NCBI GenBank assembly: GCA_913050105.1
Contig: CAJWZN010000020.1
Span: forward strand, 1-14,895
Length of the DNA: 14,895 nucleotides
Direction: 5' to 3'
Origin: an uncultured Synechococcus sp.
GTDB lineage: Bacteria; Cyanobacteriota; Cyanobacteriia; PCC-6307; Cyanobiaceae
A model generated the notes under the pieces. It had not been told where the DNA came from. It saw only the letters and a list, made by a program, of their open reading frames with translations, and did not search any database. The stretch's first letter is position 1; each line of letters starts with the position of its first letter. Positions 6,948 through 14,216 of this stretch are shown here, one piece after another. The position numbers and the translations under genes were made by a program.

Positions 6948-8327
6948 GTGTCCCTGTCTCTCGAACAGCTACGCCCGATGCAGGACCGCGTTGGCCGAGG
7001 AGAAACACGGCCTCTGGCCTGGCGTCTCGATCAGCTGCAGCGGTTCCAGGCACTGGTGGAAAACCACGAACAGGAGGTCCTGCAGGCTCTCTCAGAGGAT
7101 CTCGGCAAGCCGCCGACGGAAGCCTTTTTTGAAGTGGTGGCTCTCCGTCAGGAACTGAAGCTGGCGCGGTCCAACCTGCGGCGGTGGATGCAGGCCAAGC
7201 CGGTTCCCGTGCCGTTGCCGCAGCAGCCTGGGCGTGCGGAACTCATCCCTGAGCCCCTGGGCTGCGTGCTGATCATCGGCCCATGGAATTATCCATTTTC
7301 ATTAACGCTGCAACCGTTGGTCAGCGCCCTCGCCGCCGGGAATACCGCTGTACTGAAACCATCGGAGCAAGCACCGGCAGTGGCAGCCCTGATCAGCCGT
7401 TTGGTGGCGGAGCACTTTGCACCGGAGGTGGTTCGCGTGGAGGAGGGTGATGGTGGAGTGGCAGCTGCTCTGGTGGCACTGCCCTTTGATCACATCTTCT
7501 TCACAGGAGGTGGAGCGATTGGCCGCCGGGTTCTGGAAGGGGCTGCTGCCAACCTCACGCCGGTCACCCTTGAACTCGGTGGGAAAAGCCCCGCCTTGGT
7601 GATGGATGGAGCTGACCTGGATGTGAGCGCCCGCCGCCTGATCTGGGGTAAAGGGCTCAATGCCGGACAGACCTGCATCGCCCCTGACCACCTGTTGGTG
7701 CAGCCCCATCTCCAACAGCCCCTGCTCAAGGCCATGGAGGCCGCTCGTCAGGCGATGTATGGCACGCAACCTCTGCACTCCGAACAGCTGGCTTGCATCG
7801 TCAATACACGCCAGTTCGAGCGGCTTGAGGCACTCCTTGAGCAAGCCAGGCGAGAGGAGCGCATCCTGATCGGAGGCGAAATCAATCGGGAGCAGCGCCG
7901 CATCGCCCCGACAGTGATCCGCGTTGCGGACAGAAATGACCCACTGATGGCGGATGAATTATTCGGACCTCTCCTGCCGGTTCTGCCGCTGAATGATCTC
8001 AACAATGCACTCGCTGAGATTCGCCGGGGCCCCAAACCGCTGGCGCTTTATCTGTTCGGCGGCACGGAGAGGCAACAGCAGCTGGTGATCGAAACCACCA
8101 GCTCGGGTGGGGTCTGCCTCAATGATGTGGTGATGCAAGCGGGTGTCCCAGATCTGCCCTTCGGCGGCGTCGGCGGCAGTGGAATGGGGAGTTACCACGG
8201 CAAAGCCGGCTTCGACACCTTCAGCCATGCCAAGGCTGTGCTGAGGCGCCCTTTCCGTTTTGACTTCAAACTCCGCTACCCGCCCTACGCGCTGGATTTG
8301 AAACTGCTGAGGAAATTGGCGGGCTAA
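6948..8327 (+). CDS. Class 3-type NAD(P)+ aldehyde dehydrogenase
   Basis: This 459-residue enzyme oxidises aldehydes, probably fatty or other hydrophobic ones, to carboxylates. It is of the short class 3 ALDH type, like those of many cyanobacteria. Visible motifs are the P-W-N-Y-P-F segment with N114, the Rossmann F-T-G-G turn (185-188), the general base E209 in T-L-E-L-G-G-K-S, and the catalytic C243 in G-Q-T-C-I-A-P. E-L-F-G-P-L and the closing L-P-F-G-G-V-G-G-S-G-M-G block follow. The hydrophobic, basic C-terminus (RFDFKLRYPPYALDLKLL) suits membrane association. I chose GTG at 6948, which gives VSLSLEQLRPMQ as the start; ATG at 6978 is the alternative. The frame stays open upstream to 6384, but that part is antisense to the TreS gene and has no ALDH similarity. 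Physiological substrate and any link to the neighbouring TreS are unknown. Confidence 0.92.
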   Translation: MSLSLEQLRPMQDRVGRGETRPLAWRLDQLQRFQALVENHEQEVLQALSEDLGKPPTEAFFEVVALRQELKLARSNLRRWMQAKPVPVPLPQQPGRAELIPEPLGCVLIIGPWNYPFSLTLQPLVSALAAGNTAVLKPSEQAPAVAALISRLVAEHFAPEVVRVEEGDGGVAAALVALPFDHIFFTGGGAIGRRVLEGAAANLTPVTLELGGKSPALVMDGADLDVSARRLIWGKGLNAGQTCIAPDHLLVQPHLQQPLLKAMEAARQAMYGTQPLHSEQLACIVNTRQFERLEALLEQARREERILIGGEINREQRRIAPTVIRVADRNDPLMADELFGPLLPVLPLNDLNNALAEIRRGPKPLALYLFGGTERQQQLVIETTSSGGVCLNDVVMQAGVPDLPFGGVGGSGMGSYHGKAGFDTFSHAKAVLRRPFRFDFKLRYPPYALDLKLLRKLAG

Positions 8328-8359
8328 TCGATTCAGCTTGATGGACATCCCTTCCACAG

Positions 8360-8378
8360 CAGTGGCTCTGGAGCACTG
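8360..8378 (+). terminator. Weak hairpin after the aldehyde dehydrogenase gene
   Basis: CAGT (8360-8363) pairs with ACTG (8375-8378) and GCT with AGC inside, with one bulged G and a CTGG loop. A moderately T-rich stretch (GCTTTGCTTT, 8381-8390) follows rather than a proper T-tract. It may attenuate or end the transcript before the LysM gene, but it is too weak to call firmly. Confidence 0.2.
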
Positions 8379-8425
8379 GCGCTTTGCTTTAAACACCGTA
8401 TGGTTCGGGCAAAGACTGGTGACAC

Positions 8426-9436
8426 ATGCGCCGAACTGCTTTCGCCCTGTTGGTGCTGACTGCACTTCTGCCCCTGTCCGCCAACGCGGCAACAATCACC
8501 GTGCGTCCTGGGCAGACCTTGTCGGACATCGCTGATGACTACGGCGTGAGTGTGCGCCAGCTGATGCAGATGAACGGGATCCGGAATTCCGACTTCGTTG
8601 AATCCGGAAGCCGCTTAACCGTTCCGGGCCCCCATGTGAGTGCTGGGCCCGGTCGGCATCGCGTCACCCGTGGCGAAACATTGAGCACCATCGCGGCCCG
8701 TTACCGCGTCAGCAGCCGCGATCTGATGGTGGTGAACAACCTCCGCAATGCCAATCACGTTGAGGTGGGACAAACCCTGAAACTCCCAAGCAATGCTGTT
8801 ATCGCCAAGGCCAAACCGAAGCCGGCACCCATCCGGGTGGTTCCGGGTGCAAACCAGCACACCGTGGACCGAGGCCAGACCCTGACCCAGATCGCCAGGG
8901 CTTACAAGCTCCCAGTCGCCACACTCGTTGACCTCAATGCCATCAGCGACCCCAACAACGTGAAAGTGGGGGCCACGCTTTATCTCAAAACTCCGGATCG
9001 GCCTCTTTCCGACTCCAGCTTTGACGCATCGTCGGAACTGGCCACCAGCTCATCCACGGCAACGCCCAAACGTTCTCCAGCGGCTATTGAACGGAAGTCG
9101 TCAGTGCAAACCCAGCGTGTTGAACCACGACCTGCCACCACGAAGAAAGCGGTGGTGAAACCCAAGCCCACCACAAAGACTGCAGTTGTTGCCAAGGGAG
9201 CTGAATGGAAAACCTATGGGCCATTGCAGGTGGACTGGGCCAACTGGCAGACCATGGGGGACAGTCGGGTGGTCCCGACCCTCAACGCTGCTGGCCAGCC
9301 TTTGTATCTCGCCGTCAACTGCGGTGCCCGGAAGATCAATGTCACCGGAGCCGATGGCAGCTGGAAAACCTGGGCCTCCCCGAGCAGCCGTTTTGAGAAG
9401 GAGTTGGTGAAGGACCGCTGTCAGGCAACCGGATGA
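8426..9436 (+). CDS. Exported protein with three LysM repeats
   Basis: This 336-residue protein is probably periplasmic or wall-associated and binds peptidoglycan. A Sec signal peptide covers about 1-21 (RR start, hydrophobic ALLVLTALLPLSA core, cleavage after ANA). Three LysM domains follow at about 22-67, 77-121 and 143-187, each with the pattern V-x-x-G-(Q/E)-T-L-S/T-x-I-A near its start and L-K/T-x-P/K at its end. A low-complexity Ser/Thr/Lys/Pro linker runs about 190-257. The final 75 residues form a compact Trp-rich segment (WKTYG, DWANWQ, SWKTW) with two cysteines, C299 and C332, that could form a disulfide after export. No hydrolase domain such as M23 or NlpC/P60 is seen. TGGTGA lies just ahead of the ATG at 8426. 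The stop is 1 bp from the stop of recQ, which runs the other way. Confidence 0.9.
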   Translation: MRRTAFALLVLTALLPLSANAATITVRPGQTLSDIADDYGVSVRQLMQMNGIRNSDFVESGSRLTVPGPHVSAGPGRHRVTRGETLSTIAARYRVSSRDLMVVNNLRNANHVEVGQTLKLPSNAVIAKAKPKPAPIRVVPGANQHTVDRGQTLTQIARAYKLPVATLVDLNAISDPNNVKVGATLYLKTPDRPLSDSSFDASSELATSSSTATPKRSPAAIERKSSVQTQRVEPRPATTKKAVVKPKPTTKTAVVAKGAEWKTYGPLQVDWANWQTMGDSRVVPTLNAAGQPLYLAVNCGARKINVTGADGSWKTWASPSSRFEKELVKDRCQATG

Positions 9437-9437
9437 T

Positions 9438-10919
9438 TCAGGCGGCGTAATCCAAAGGCCAGGGGGCATCCAAAAAGCGTCGACCGCTGTCACGCAGATA
9501 AAGGCGTTGGACCCCATCGTTGCTCTCGCTGATCAACTCCTCCTGAACAAGACGTCGAGCCAACCAGGTCCAGCGATCACCCCGCCCGGATTCATTGAGG
9601 GACAGATGCTCACCTAGGCGTCTCATATCCGTTCCGTCCAGGTCCTGCAAATGGCTCAACAAGGTCTCTGCCTGTGTGGACCAGTCGCGGCGCTTCGCTG
9701 TCCCAGAGCAGCGATCACAGCGGCCACAGGGTTCCACCAACTCTCCAACCGCCAGCAGCAAAGCCTGTTCGCGGCAAATCTCACCCTCCGCAACAGCCTC
9801 CATGCGCCGGAGCTGCTGCTGCGCCAAATCCAAGCGCCGCTGGTCGTCGTTGGCACCTTTCTTACGGGCTGAAGCTTGCATCGCCCAGCCGAGACTGGTT
9901 CGATCGCCGGGAGAGAACAACACAAGGCAATGGGCAGAAAGCCCATCTCGGCCAGCGCGACCTGATTCCTGTAGATAACCCTCCGGAGTCGCCGGCAGGT
10001 CGAGATGGAGGACCAACCTCACATCGCCGCGATCCACACCCATCCCGAAGGCAACAGTGGCCACCAGCACCGGCCGCTTCTGCTCGAGAAAACGCGTTAG
10101 CGCCAACTGACGGGTCTCGGGATCAAGGCCGGCGTGATACGGCGTGGCATCAACGTCCTGCTCCTGAAGCCGCTCCGCCCATCGCTCTACGGAACGTCGC
10201 GTACGCGCATAGATCAACGACGCTCCTTGCGACAGGGCCAGCGCCTCAAGCACCTGTGGCATCGGATCCCTAGGACGCCGCTGCATGGCGTAGTGAAGGT
10301 TGTCTCTGCGTGCGGAACTCACCTGCACAAGAGGGCTGCGCAGGGCAAGCAACCGGATGATGTCGGCCCGCACCCGCGGAGCCGCTGTTGCACTGAGGGC
10401 CAGCATGGGAACACCGGGACACAGGCGACGGATCAACCCGAGGCGTCGGTAATCCGGGCGGAAATCATGGCCCCAAGCGCTGATGCAATGGGCCTCATCC
10501 ACCGCAAGAGCCACCAGCCGCCCGGATTCGGCGTGATTTTCCAGCATGCGCTGGGTGGCTTCGCCCTGAAGCCTCTCCGGAGCCAGATACAACAATCGGA
10601 GGCTTTCATCGCGCAGATGAGCAAATGCCTGCTGTCTCCTGACGGCATCCAGGCCCGCATGCAAACAAGCCGCAGCGATACCGCGGCGCTGCAACTGAAG
10701 CACCTGATCTTCCATCAGCGCCACCAGCGGCGAAATCACCACCACCAGACCTTGGCGCACCAATGCTGGAAGCTGGTAACAAAGCGACTTTCCGCCGCCA
10801 GTGGGCAGGACAGCAAGGGCGTCGCGACCTTCGAGCACGGCTTCAACTACCGGGCGTTGACCTGTCCGGAATTCACTCCAACCAAAGTGTTGATGGAGAG
10901 CGGCTTCCAACGAATCCAA
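9438..10919 (-). CDS. recQ: ATP-dependent DNA helicase RecQ
   Basis: RecQ unwinds DNA 3'-to-5' in recombination and replication-fork repair. The 493-residue protein has the superfamily 2 core: motif 0 (FGWSEFRTGQ, 12-21), Walker A PTGGGKS with K44, DEAH at 141-144, the aromatic-rich loop (CISAWGHDFRPDY, 145-157), SAT at 176-178 and motif VI QESGRAGRDG (317-326). The RQC zinc site is C382, C398, C401 and C404, followed by a winged-helix-like region. An HRDC domain is missing, as in many short bacterial RecQs. The frame opens after an in-frame TAG at 10929-10931 (minus strand), and the first start is TTG at 10919; no ATG precedes motif 0, so a TTG start is likely. It lies 51 bp downstream of the helical protein gene on the same strand. 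Confidence 0.94.
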   Translation of the reverse strand: MDSLEAALHQHFGWSEFRTGQRPVVEAVLEGRDALAVLPTGGGKSLCYQLPALVRQGLVVVISPLVALMEDQVLQLQRRGIAAACLHAGLDAVRRQQAFAHLRDESLRLLYLAPERLQGEATQRMLENHAESGRLVALAVDEAHCISAWGHDFRPDYRRLGLIRRLCPGVPMLALSATAAPRVRADIIRLLALRSPLVQVSSARRDNLHYAMQRRPRDPMPQVLEALALSQGASLIYARTRRSVERWAERLQEQDVDATPYHAGLDPETRQLALTRFLEQKRPVLVATVAFGMGVDRGDVRLVLHLDLPATPEGYLQESGRAGRDGLSAHCLVLFSPGDRTSLGWAMQASARKKGANDDQRRLDLAQQQLRRMEAVAEGEICREQALLLAVGELVEPCGRCDRCSGTAKRRDWSTQAETLLSHLQDLDGTDMRRLGEHLSLNESGRGDRWTWLARRLVQEELISESNDGVQRLYLRDSGRRFLDAPWPLDYAA

Positions 10920-10970
10920 GAGCCACCACTACCTGTAGCGCCCACAGAGTAGCCACCACAAGATCTGGGG

Positions 10971-11999
10971 TCAGGGCAATGGTGGTGGTTCCAACTGGTC
11001 CGGGGACTCTTCCACCAACTGCAGGCGCACCCGTTTGCCCCCTGCAAGTTCCCCAAGGGAGACGCGAAGGGTTGCTCCGCTGAGGGATTGCAGGGCATTC
11101 AGCACATCCCGGAGATACGGAGTGCTGCTGCCGCTTTCCACCCAGAGTCGTTCCTGCAAACCTCCAAGACGGCGCCAGGACGTATGCAGCTTGAGTACGG
11201 CGGATTCAAGCGCCTGAGCCTGACCTACGGCATCGGCAAGAAGACCAAGGGCATCGAGGCGTTGTGCTTCCTGCATGGCTTTTTCCAGGTCCAACTCCCC
11301 CTGCTGAAAAGCCCGCACAGCCTCACCCGATTCAGTCGCCTTGGTGATCCATCGCGCTGTACTGGTCACATCCTTGACCCGGTCTAGCTCCGGCTCATCC
11401 CGCAACACCTTGCGAAGATCTTCTTGCTGCGCCTCCGGGAGCTTGGCGAGCTCACGCACCAGAGGAGCTACAGCCCGAGGAGGGAGCAGATTTTCCTGGG
11501 TTCGCTGGCGAATCTCCTCCGGCAGGAGAGGACTAGTGGCCGCCGTGAATTCATCGGTGAGTCGTCGAACCTGCTTGCGGGTGATTTCCTGACCTTCATT
11601 GGCCGCTTCAGAAATCATCAGCTGCACCTCTGGATCAGCCTGTGCGGTCTCCATGAAGGCTCTTTTGGAGAACCGATTCACGCTGGCTTCCTCCAGAACA
11701 CCCTCGCTGAACATGTCCTGCGCTGATTCCGCAAGCTGGATCAGTCCGTAGGCCCTGGTTTTGCTGATCTCACGCTCCCGCAGCCACTGGAGGAAACCTG
11801 CTCCCCGCCCCTCTCCACCTCGTTTTTCGCGATCGCGCACAGCTTTGAGGATGCGCCCCCTCAGGATTTCGGTCTGAAGATCAAAGCGATCACAGACAGC
11901 CCAGGCCTGCTCCAGGCGGGCCAGAAATTCCAACGTGCTGATCTCATCGCTTTCGGGATCGGGGAGGTCAAGCTCCAGCGAGGGCAATTGATCCGGCAC
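10971..11999 (-). CDS. Unrecognised helical protein, possibly DNA-binding
   Basis: I do not recognise a named family. The product, taken as 342 residues, is almost wholly predicted helix and strongly charged. Residues about 47-92 (GRILKAVRDREKR...FLQWLREREISKTRAYGLIQLAE) have the look of a helix-turn-helix of the kind seen after ParB-like or DUF3102-like regions. Further helices run to about 275, and a short basic beta-like tail (ATLRVSLGELAGGKRVRLQLVEE) closes the protein with PPPLP. No signal peptide or membrane segment is seen. The open frame continues upstream to 12146, inside psaE on the other strand, so the long form would leave psaE no promoter. GTG at 11999 or TTG at 12014 are the likeliest starts; ATG at 12095 would leave only 16 bp to psaE and adds a Cys-rich, unlikely N-terminus. 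recQ follows on the same strand. Confidence 0.75.
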   Translation of the reverse strand: MPDQLPSLELDLPDPESDEISTLEFLARLEQAWAVCDRFDLQTEILRGRILKAVRDREKRGGEGRGAGFLQWLREREISKTRAYGLIQLAESAQDMFSEGVLEEASVNRFSKRAFMETAQADPEVQLMISEAANEGQEITRKQVRRLTDEFTAATSPLLPEEIRQRTQENLLPPRAVAPLVRELAKLPEAQQEDLRKVLRDEPELDRVKDVTSTARWITKATESGEAVRAFQQGELDLEKAMQEAQRLDALGLLADAVGQAQALESAVLKLHTSWRRLGGLQERLWVESGSSTPYLRDVLNALQSLSGATLRVSLGELAGGKRVRLQLVEESPDQLEPPPLP

Positions 12000-12111
12000 C
12001 TGGGGAGCGTTCAAGGGAATCCAACAACAGCAGGGACGACATTCTGTGACGCTGGAGGCTCCTGCTTCTCCTCGCGGGATACGCTCAAATTGCATCCCTT
12101 CCCGTCCAGCG

Positions 12112-12321
12112 ATGGAGATCACCCGCGGCTCCAAAGTGCGCATCAAGCGCCCTGAGTCCTATTGGTTCAACGAGGTCGGCACCGTGGCCTCTGTCGATAA
12201 AAGCGCAGTTCGATACCCCGTCACTGTTCGTTTCGAAAAAGTGAACTACAGCGGCCTACAAGGCGTTGATGGTGGCCTGAACAGCAACAACTTTGCGGCG
12301 AGCGAACTCGACTTGGCCTGA
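12112..12321 (+). CDS. psaE: Photosystem I reaction centre subunit IV
   Basis: PsaE is a small stromal/cytoplasmic-side subunit of photosystem I that helps dock ferredoxin and supports cyclic electron flow. The 69-residue product is near canonical: I-T-R-G-S-K-V-R-I, then R-P-E-S-Y-W-F-N-E-V-G-T-V-A-S-V-D, then Y-P-V-T-V-R-F-E-K-V-N-Y, G-V-D-G-G-L-N-S-N-N-F and A-A-S-E-L. It folds as an SH3-like barrel without cofactors. ATG at 12112 starts the conserved sequence; the frame is open to 12046 but those 22 codons do not belong to the family. No strong Shine-Dalgarno sequence is visible, which is common for cyanobacterial psa genes. The promoter must lie in or near the start of the divergent helical protein gene. 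mutM follows after only 5 bp. Confidence 0.98.
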   Translation: MEITRGSKVRIKRPESYWFNEVGTVASVDKSAVRYPVTVRFEKVNYSGLQGVDGGLNSNNFAASELDLA

Positions 12322-12326
12322 GGGCT

Positions 12327-13163
12327 TTGCCGGAACTTCCTGAAGTCGAGACGGTTCGCCGAGGACTGGAGAACCGTCTCAAGAATTTTGAAATCGACCG
12401 TACTGAGGTCTGTCGAACCCGGGCGATTGCCAGCCCAGGAGGACCTCCCGTATTTGTTTCTGGTGTTGCCGGAAGTTGTGTAGGGGCGTGGTCACGTCGC
12501 GGCAAATACCTCATGGCCGCCCTGGAACCCGACCGAGGCACATGGGGAGTTCATCTGCGCATGACAGGCCAGTTCCAGTGGCACGAACGTCCCAACGATC
12601 CTTGCCCACACACGCGCGTTCGGTTCTGGAACCCTCAGGGTCAGGAGCTCCGCTTCGTGGATGTACGCAGCTTCGGAGAGATGTGGTGGGTTCCCCCAGG
12701 TCAGCCGATCGAATCGGTGATCACGGGGCTGCGCCGACTGGGGCCGGAACCATTCAGCGAGGCGTTTTCCACCGCTTACCTCCGAAAGCGACTGAAGGGC
12801 AGCCGACGACCGATCAAGACGGCCCTTCTGGATCAATCCCTTGTGGCAGGTGTTGGCAACATCTATGCCGATGAAAGCCTGTTTGTCGCTGGCCTTCAGC
12901 CGCTCACGGCAGCGGGAGAACTCAACCTCGAACAATTGAACAACCTGCGGAAGGCTCTCGTGAATGTCCTCACCATCAGCATCGGTGCTGGTGGAACCAC
13001 GTTCAGTGACTTTCGCGACCTCGAGGGCGTGAACGGCAATTACGGCGGTCAAGCCTGGGTCTATCGACGTGGAGGAAGCCCATGCCGGCGATGCGGCACA
13101 CCCATTTGCAGGGAAAAACTGTCAGGGAGGAGCACCCACTGGTGCCCCACATGTCAGGGCTGA
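12327..13163 (+). CDS. mutM: Formamidopyrimidine-DNA glycosylase (Fpg)
   Basis: MutM removes 8-oxoguanine and formamidopyrimidines from DNA and nicks the abasic site. The 278-residue protein has the catalytic N-terminal P2-E3 (MPELPEVETVRRGL), the conserved Lys (K60 in RRGKYL), N178 in GVGNIYADE and a C-terminal zinc finger C253-X2-C256-X16-C273-X2-C276 with R268 in the beta-loop (GRSTHWCPTC). The start must be TTG at 12327, since it alone gives the obligatory P2. GAGGG (12320-12324), overlapping the psaE stop, lies only 2 nt before it, a poor spacing that suggests low translation or coupling to psaE. Its 3' end overlaps mtnA tail to tail by 10 bp. The family assignment is certain. Confidence 0.97.
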   Translation: MPELPEVETVRRGLENRLKNFEIDRTEVCRTRAIASPGGPPVFVSGVAGSCVGAWSRRGKYLMAALEPDRGTWGVHLRMTGQFQWHERPNDPCPHTRVRFWNPQGQELRFVDVRSFGEMWWVPPGQPIESVITGLRRLGPEPFSEAFSTAYLRKRLKGSRRPIKTALLDQSLVAGVGNIYADESLFVAGLQPLTAAGELNLEQLNNLRKALVNVLTISIGAGGTTFSDFRDLEGVNGNYGGQAWVYRRGGSPCRRCGTPICREKLSGRSTHWCPTCQG

Positions 13164-14164
13164 CGCCCAAGTGGAAGATCACACAGAAGGTCACGGTACG
13201 GAGGGCGGATCACACCGAATTCCGTAACGAGAGCTGTGATGAGATGAGCGGGGGTGATGTCGAAAGCGGGATTCCAAGCTTTTACCCCCGAAGCAGTCAA
13301 CGGCTGCCCCCGCAATGTGGTGATCTCCTGAGGGTCGCGCTCTTCGATGGTGATTGCATCTCCATCAACAGTCGTCAGATCAATACTGCTGCCCGGTGCA
13401 CAGACATAGAAGGGAATTCCATGTGCCCGAGCCACCAGAGCAAGGTTGTAGGTGCCCACTTTGTTGGCCACATCACCGTTAGCTGCAACGCGGTCACAGC
13501 CCACCAGAACCGCATCCACCTCACCACGACGCATCAATAGGCCACTCGCTCCATCCACGATCACTGTGCAGGGAACTCCCTGGCAGCCGAGTTCCCAGGC
13601 AGAAAGAGCTGCTCCCTGGAGCCGAGGACGCGTCTCATCGAGCCAAGCATGTCTGAGCAGACCACGTTGATGGGCCGCTGTGATCACACCCAGAGCGGTA
13701 CCGACACCAGCTGTTGCGATGGCTCCGGTATGGCAATGGTGCAGAAGACGACAATCAGATGGCAACAGTGCAACGCCGTGATCAACCAAGCGTTGGGTCA
13801 GTCGGCGATCTTCAGCCTCTATTTCTTCTGCCAAGTCCTGCAGGGCAAAAGGATCAACGGGCGGATGAGCAGCTTCACAGCCACGCATCCGATCGAGAGC
13901 CCAGCCAAGGTTGACAGCCGTGGGGCGTGAAGCGCGTAAAACAGCAATGGCTTCCTCGAGATCATCCCCTGCACGAGCAGCCAGCACCACACCCCAGGCA
14001 GCGGCGACTCCGATAGCGGGTGCACCCCGTACCGCCATCGTGGAGATGGCTTCGGCCACATCACGCCAATGACGCAGGGAGAGGAAGGCAATCTCGTGTG
14101 GCAGGAGGCGCTGATCCAGCAAAACCAGCTGCTCACCGTTCCATCGCAAACTGGGAGGAAGCAT
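13154..14164 (-). CDS. mtnA: Methylthioribose-1-phosphate isomerase
   Basis: MtnA converts 5-methylthioribose 1-phosphate to 5-methylthioribulose 1-phosphate in the methionine salvage cycle. The 336-residue protein, related to eIF2B subunits, has M-A-V-R-G-A-P-A-I-G (43-52), the catalytic Cys C144 (L-H-H-C-H-T-G-A-I-A-T-A-G) and catalytic Asp D224 (V-G-C-D-R-V-A-A-N-G-D-V-A-N-K). D-E-T-R-P-R-L-Q-G-A near 176-185 and the closing F-D-I-T-P ending are also typical. Compared with common family members it has H145 where N is usual and V-D-G-A-S-G in place of a D-N-M-A-G-like segment. ATG at 14164 is preferred because it leaves a symmetrical dyad between the divergent genes; GTG at 14185, 7 codons earlier, is the alternative. 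It diverges from mtnB-mtnC, the next enzymes. Confidence 0.93.
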   Translation of the reverse strand: MLPPSLRWNGEQLVLLDQRLLPHEIAFLSLRHWRDVAEAISTMAVRGAPAIGVAAAWGVVLAARAGDDLEEAIAVLRASRPTAVNLGWALDRMRGCEAAHPPVDPFALQDLAEEIEAEDRRLTQRLVDHGVALLPSDCRLLHHCHTGAIATAGVGTALGVITAAHQRGLLRHAWLDETRPRLQGAALSAWELGCQGVPCTVIVDGASGLLMRRGEVDAVLVGCDRVAANGDVANKVGTYNLALVARAHGIPFYVCAPGSSIDLTTVDGDAITIEERDPQEITTLRGQPLTASGVKAWNPAFDITPAHLITALVTEFGVIRPPYRDLLCDLPLGRQP

Positions 14165-14184
14165 CACCTGGTTCAAGATGCTCA

Positions 14185-14200
14185 CTCTTCTATAGGAGAG
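14185..14200. promoter_or_regulatory. Near-perfect palindrome between mtnA and mtnB
   Basis: The 16 bases CTCTTCTATAGGAGAG equal their own reverse complement except for one mismatched pair (T at 14189 against G at 14196), centred on TATA. The dyad lies 20 bp before the mtnA ATG and 16 bp before the mtnB ATG, so it sits almost midway in the divergent gap. TATAGG and, on the other strand, TATAGA could also serve as -10 boxes. No matching -35 boxes are convincing. A repressor or activator operator is an inference. Confidence 0.35.
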
Positions 14201-14216
14201 AAGGCGAAACGGTCCT

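Noticed and set aside
9674..10952. Long plus-strand open frames (199 and 272 residues) opposite recQ
   Set aside because: They are GC-rich antisense shadows of a clear RecQ helicase, with no recognisable motif.
11829..11836. HIP1 octamer GCGATCGC
   Set aside because: A single copy inside a coding region; no sign of the high HIP1 density of some freshwater cyanobacteria.
12046..12111. N-terminal extension of PsaE by 22 residues
   Set aside because: PsaE proteins begin at the ATG at 12112; the extension is not family-like.
12000..12146. Long form of the helical protein starting inside psaE
   Set aside because: It would overlap psaE on the other strand and bury its promoter; the added residues include an unlikely C-C-C-W stretch.
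12492..13052. 186-residue minus-strand frame opposite mutM
   Set aside because: Antisense shadow of a fully conserved MutM, without any domain of its own.
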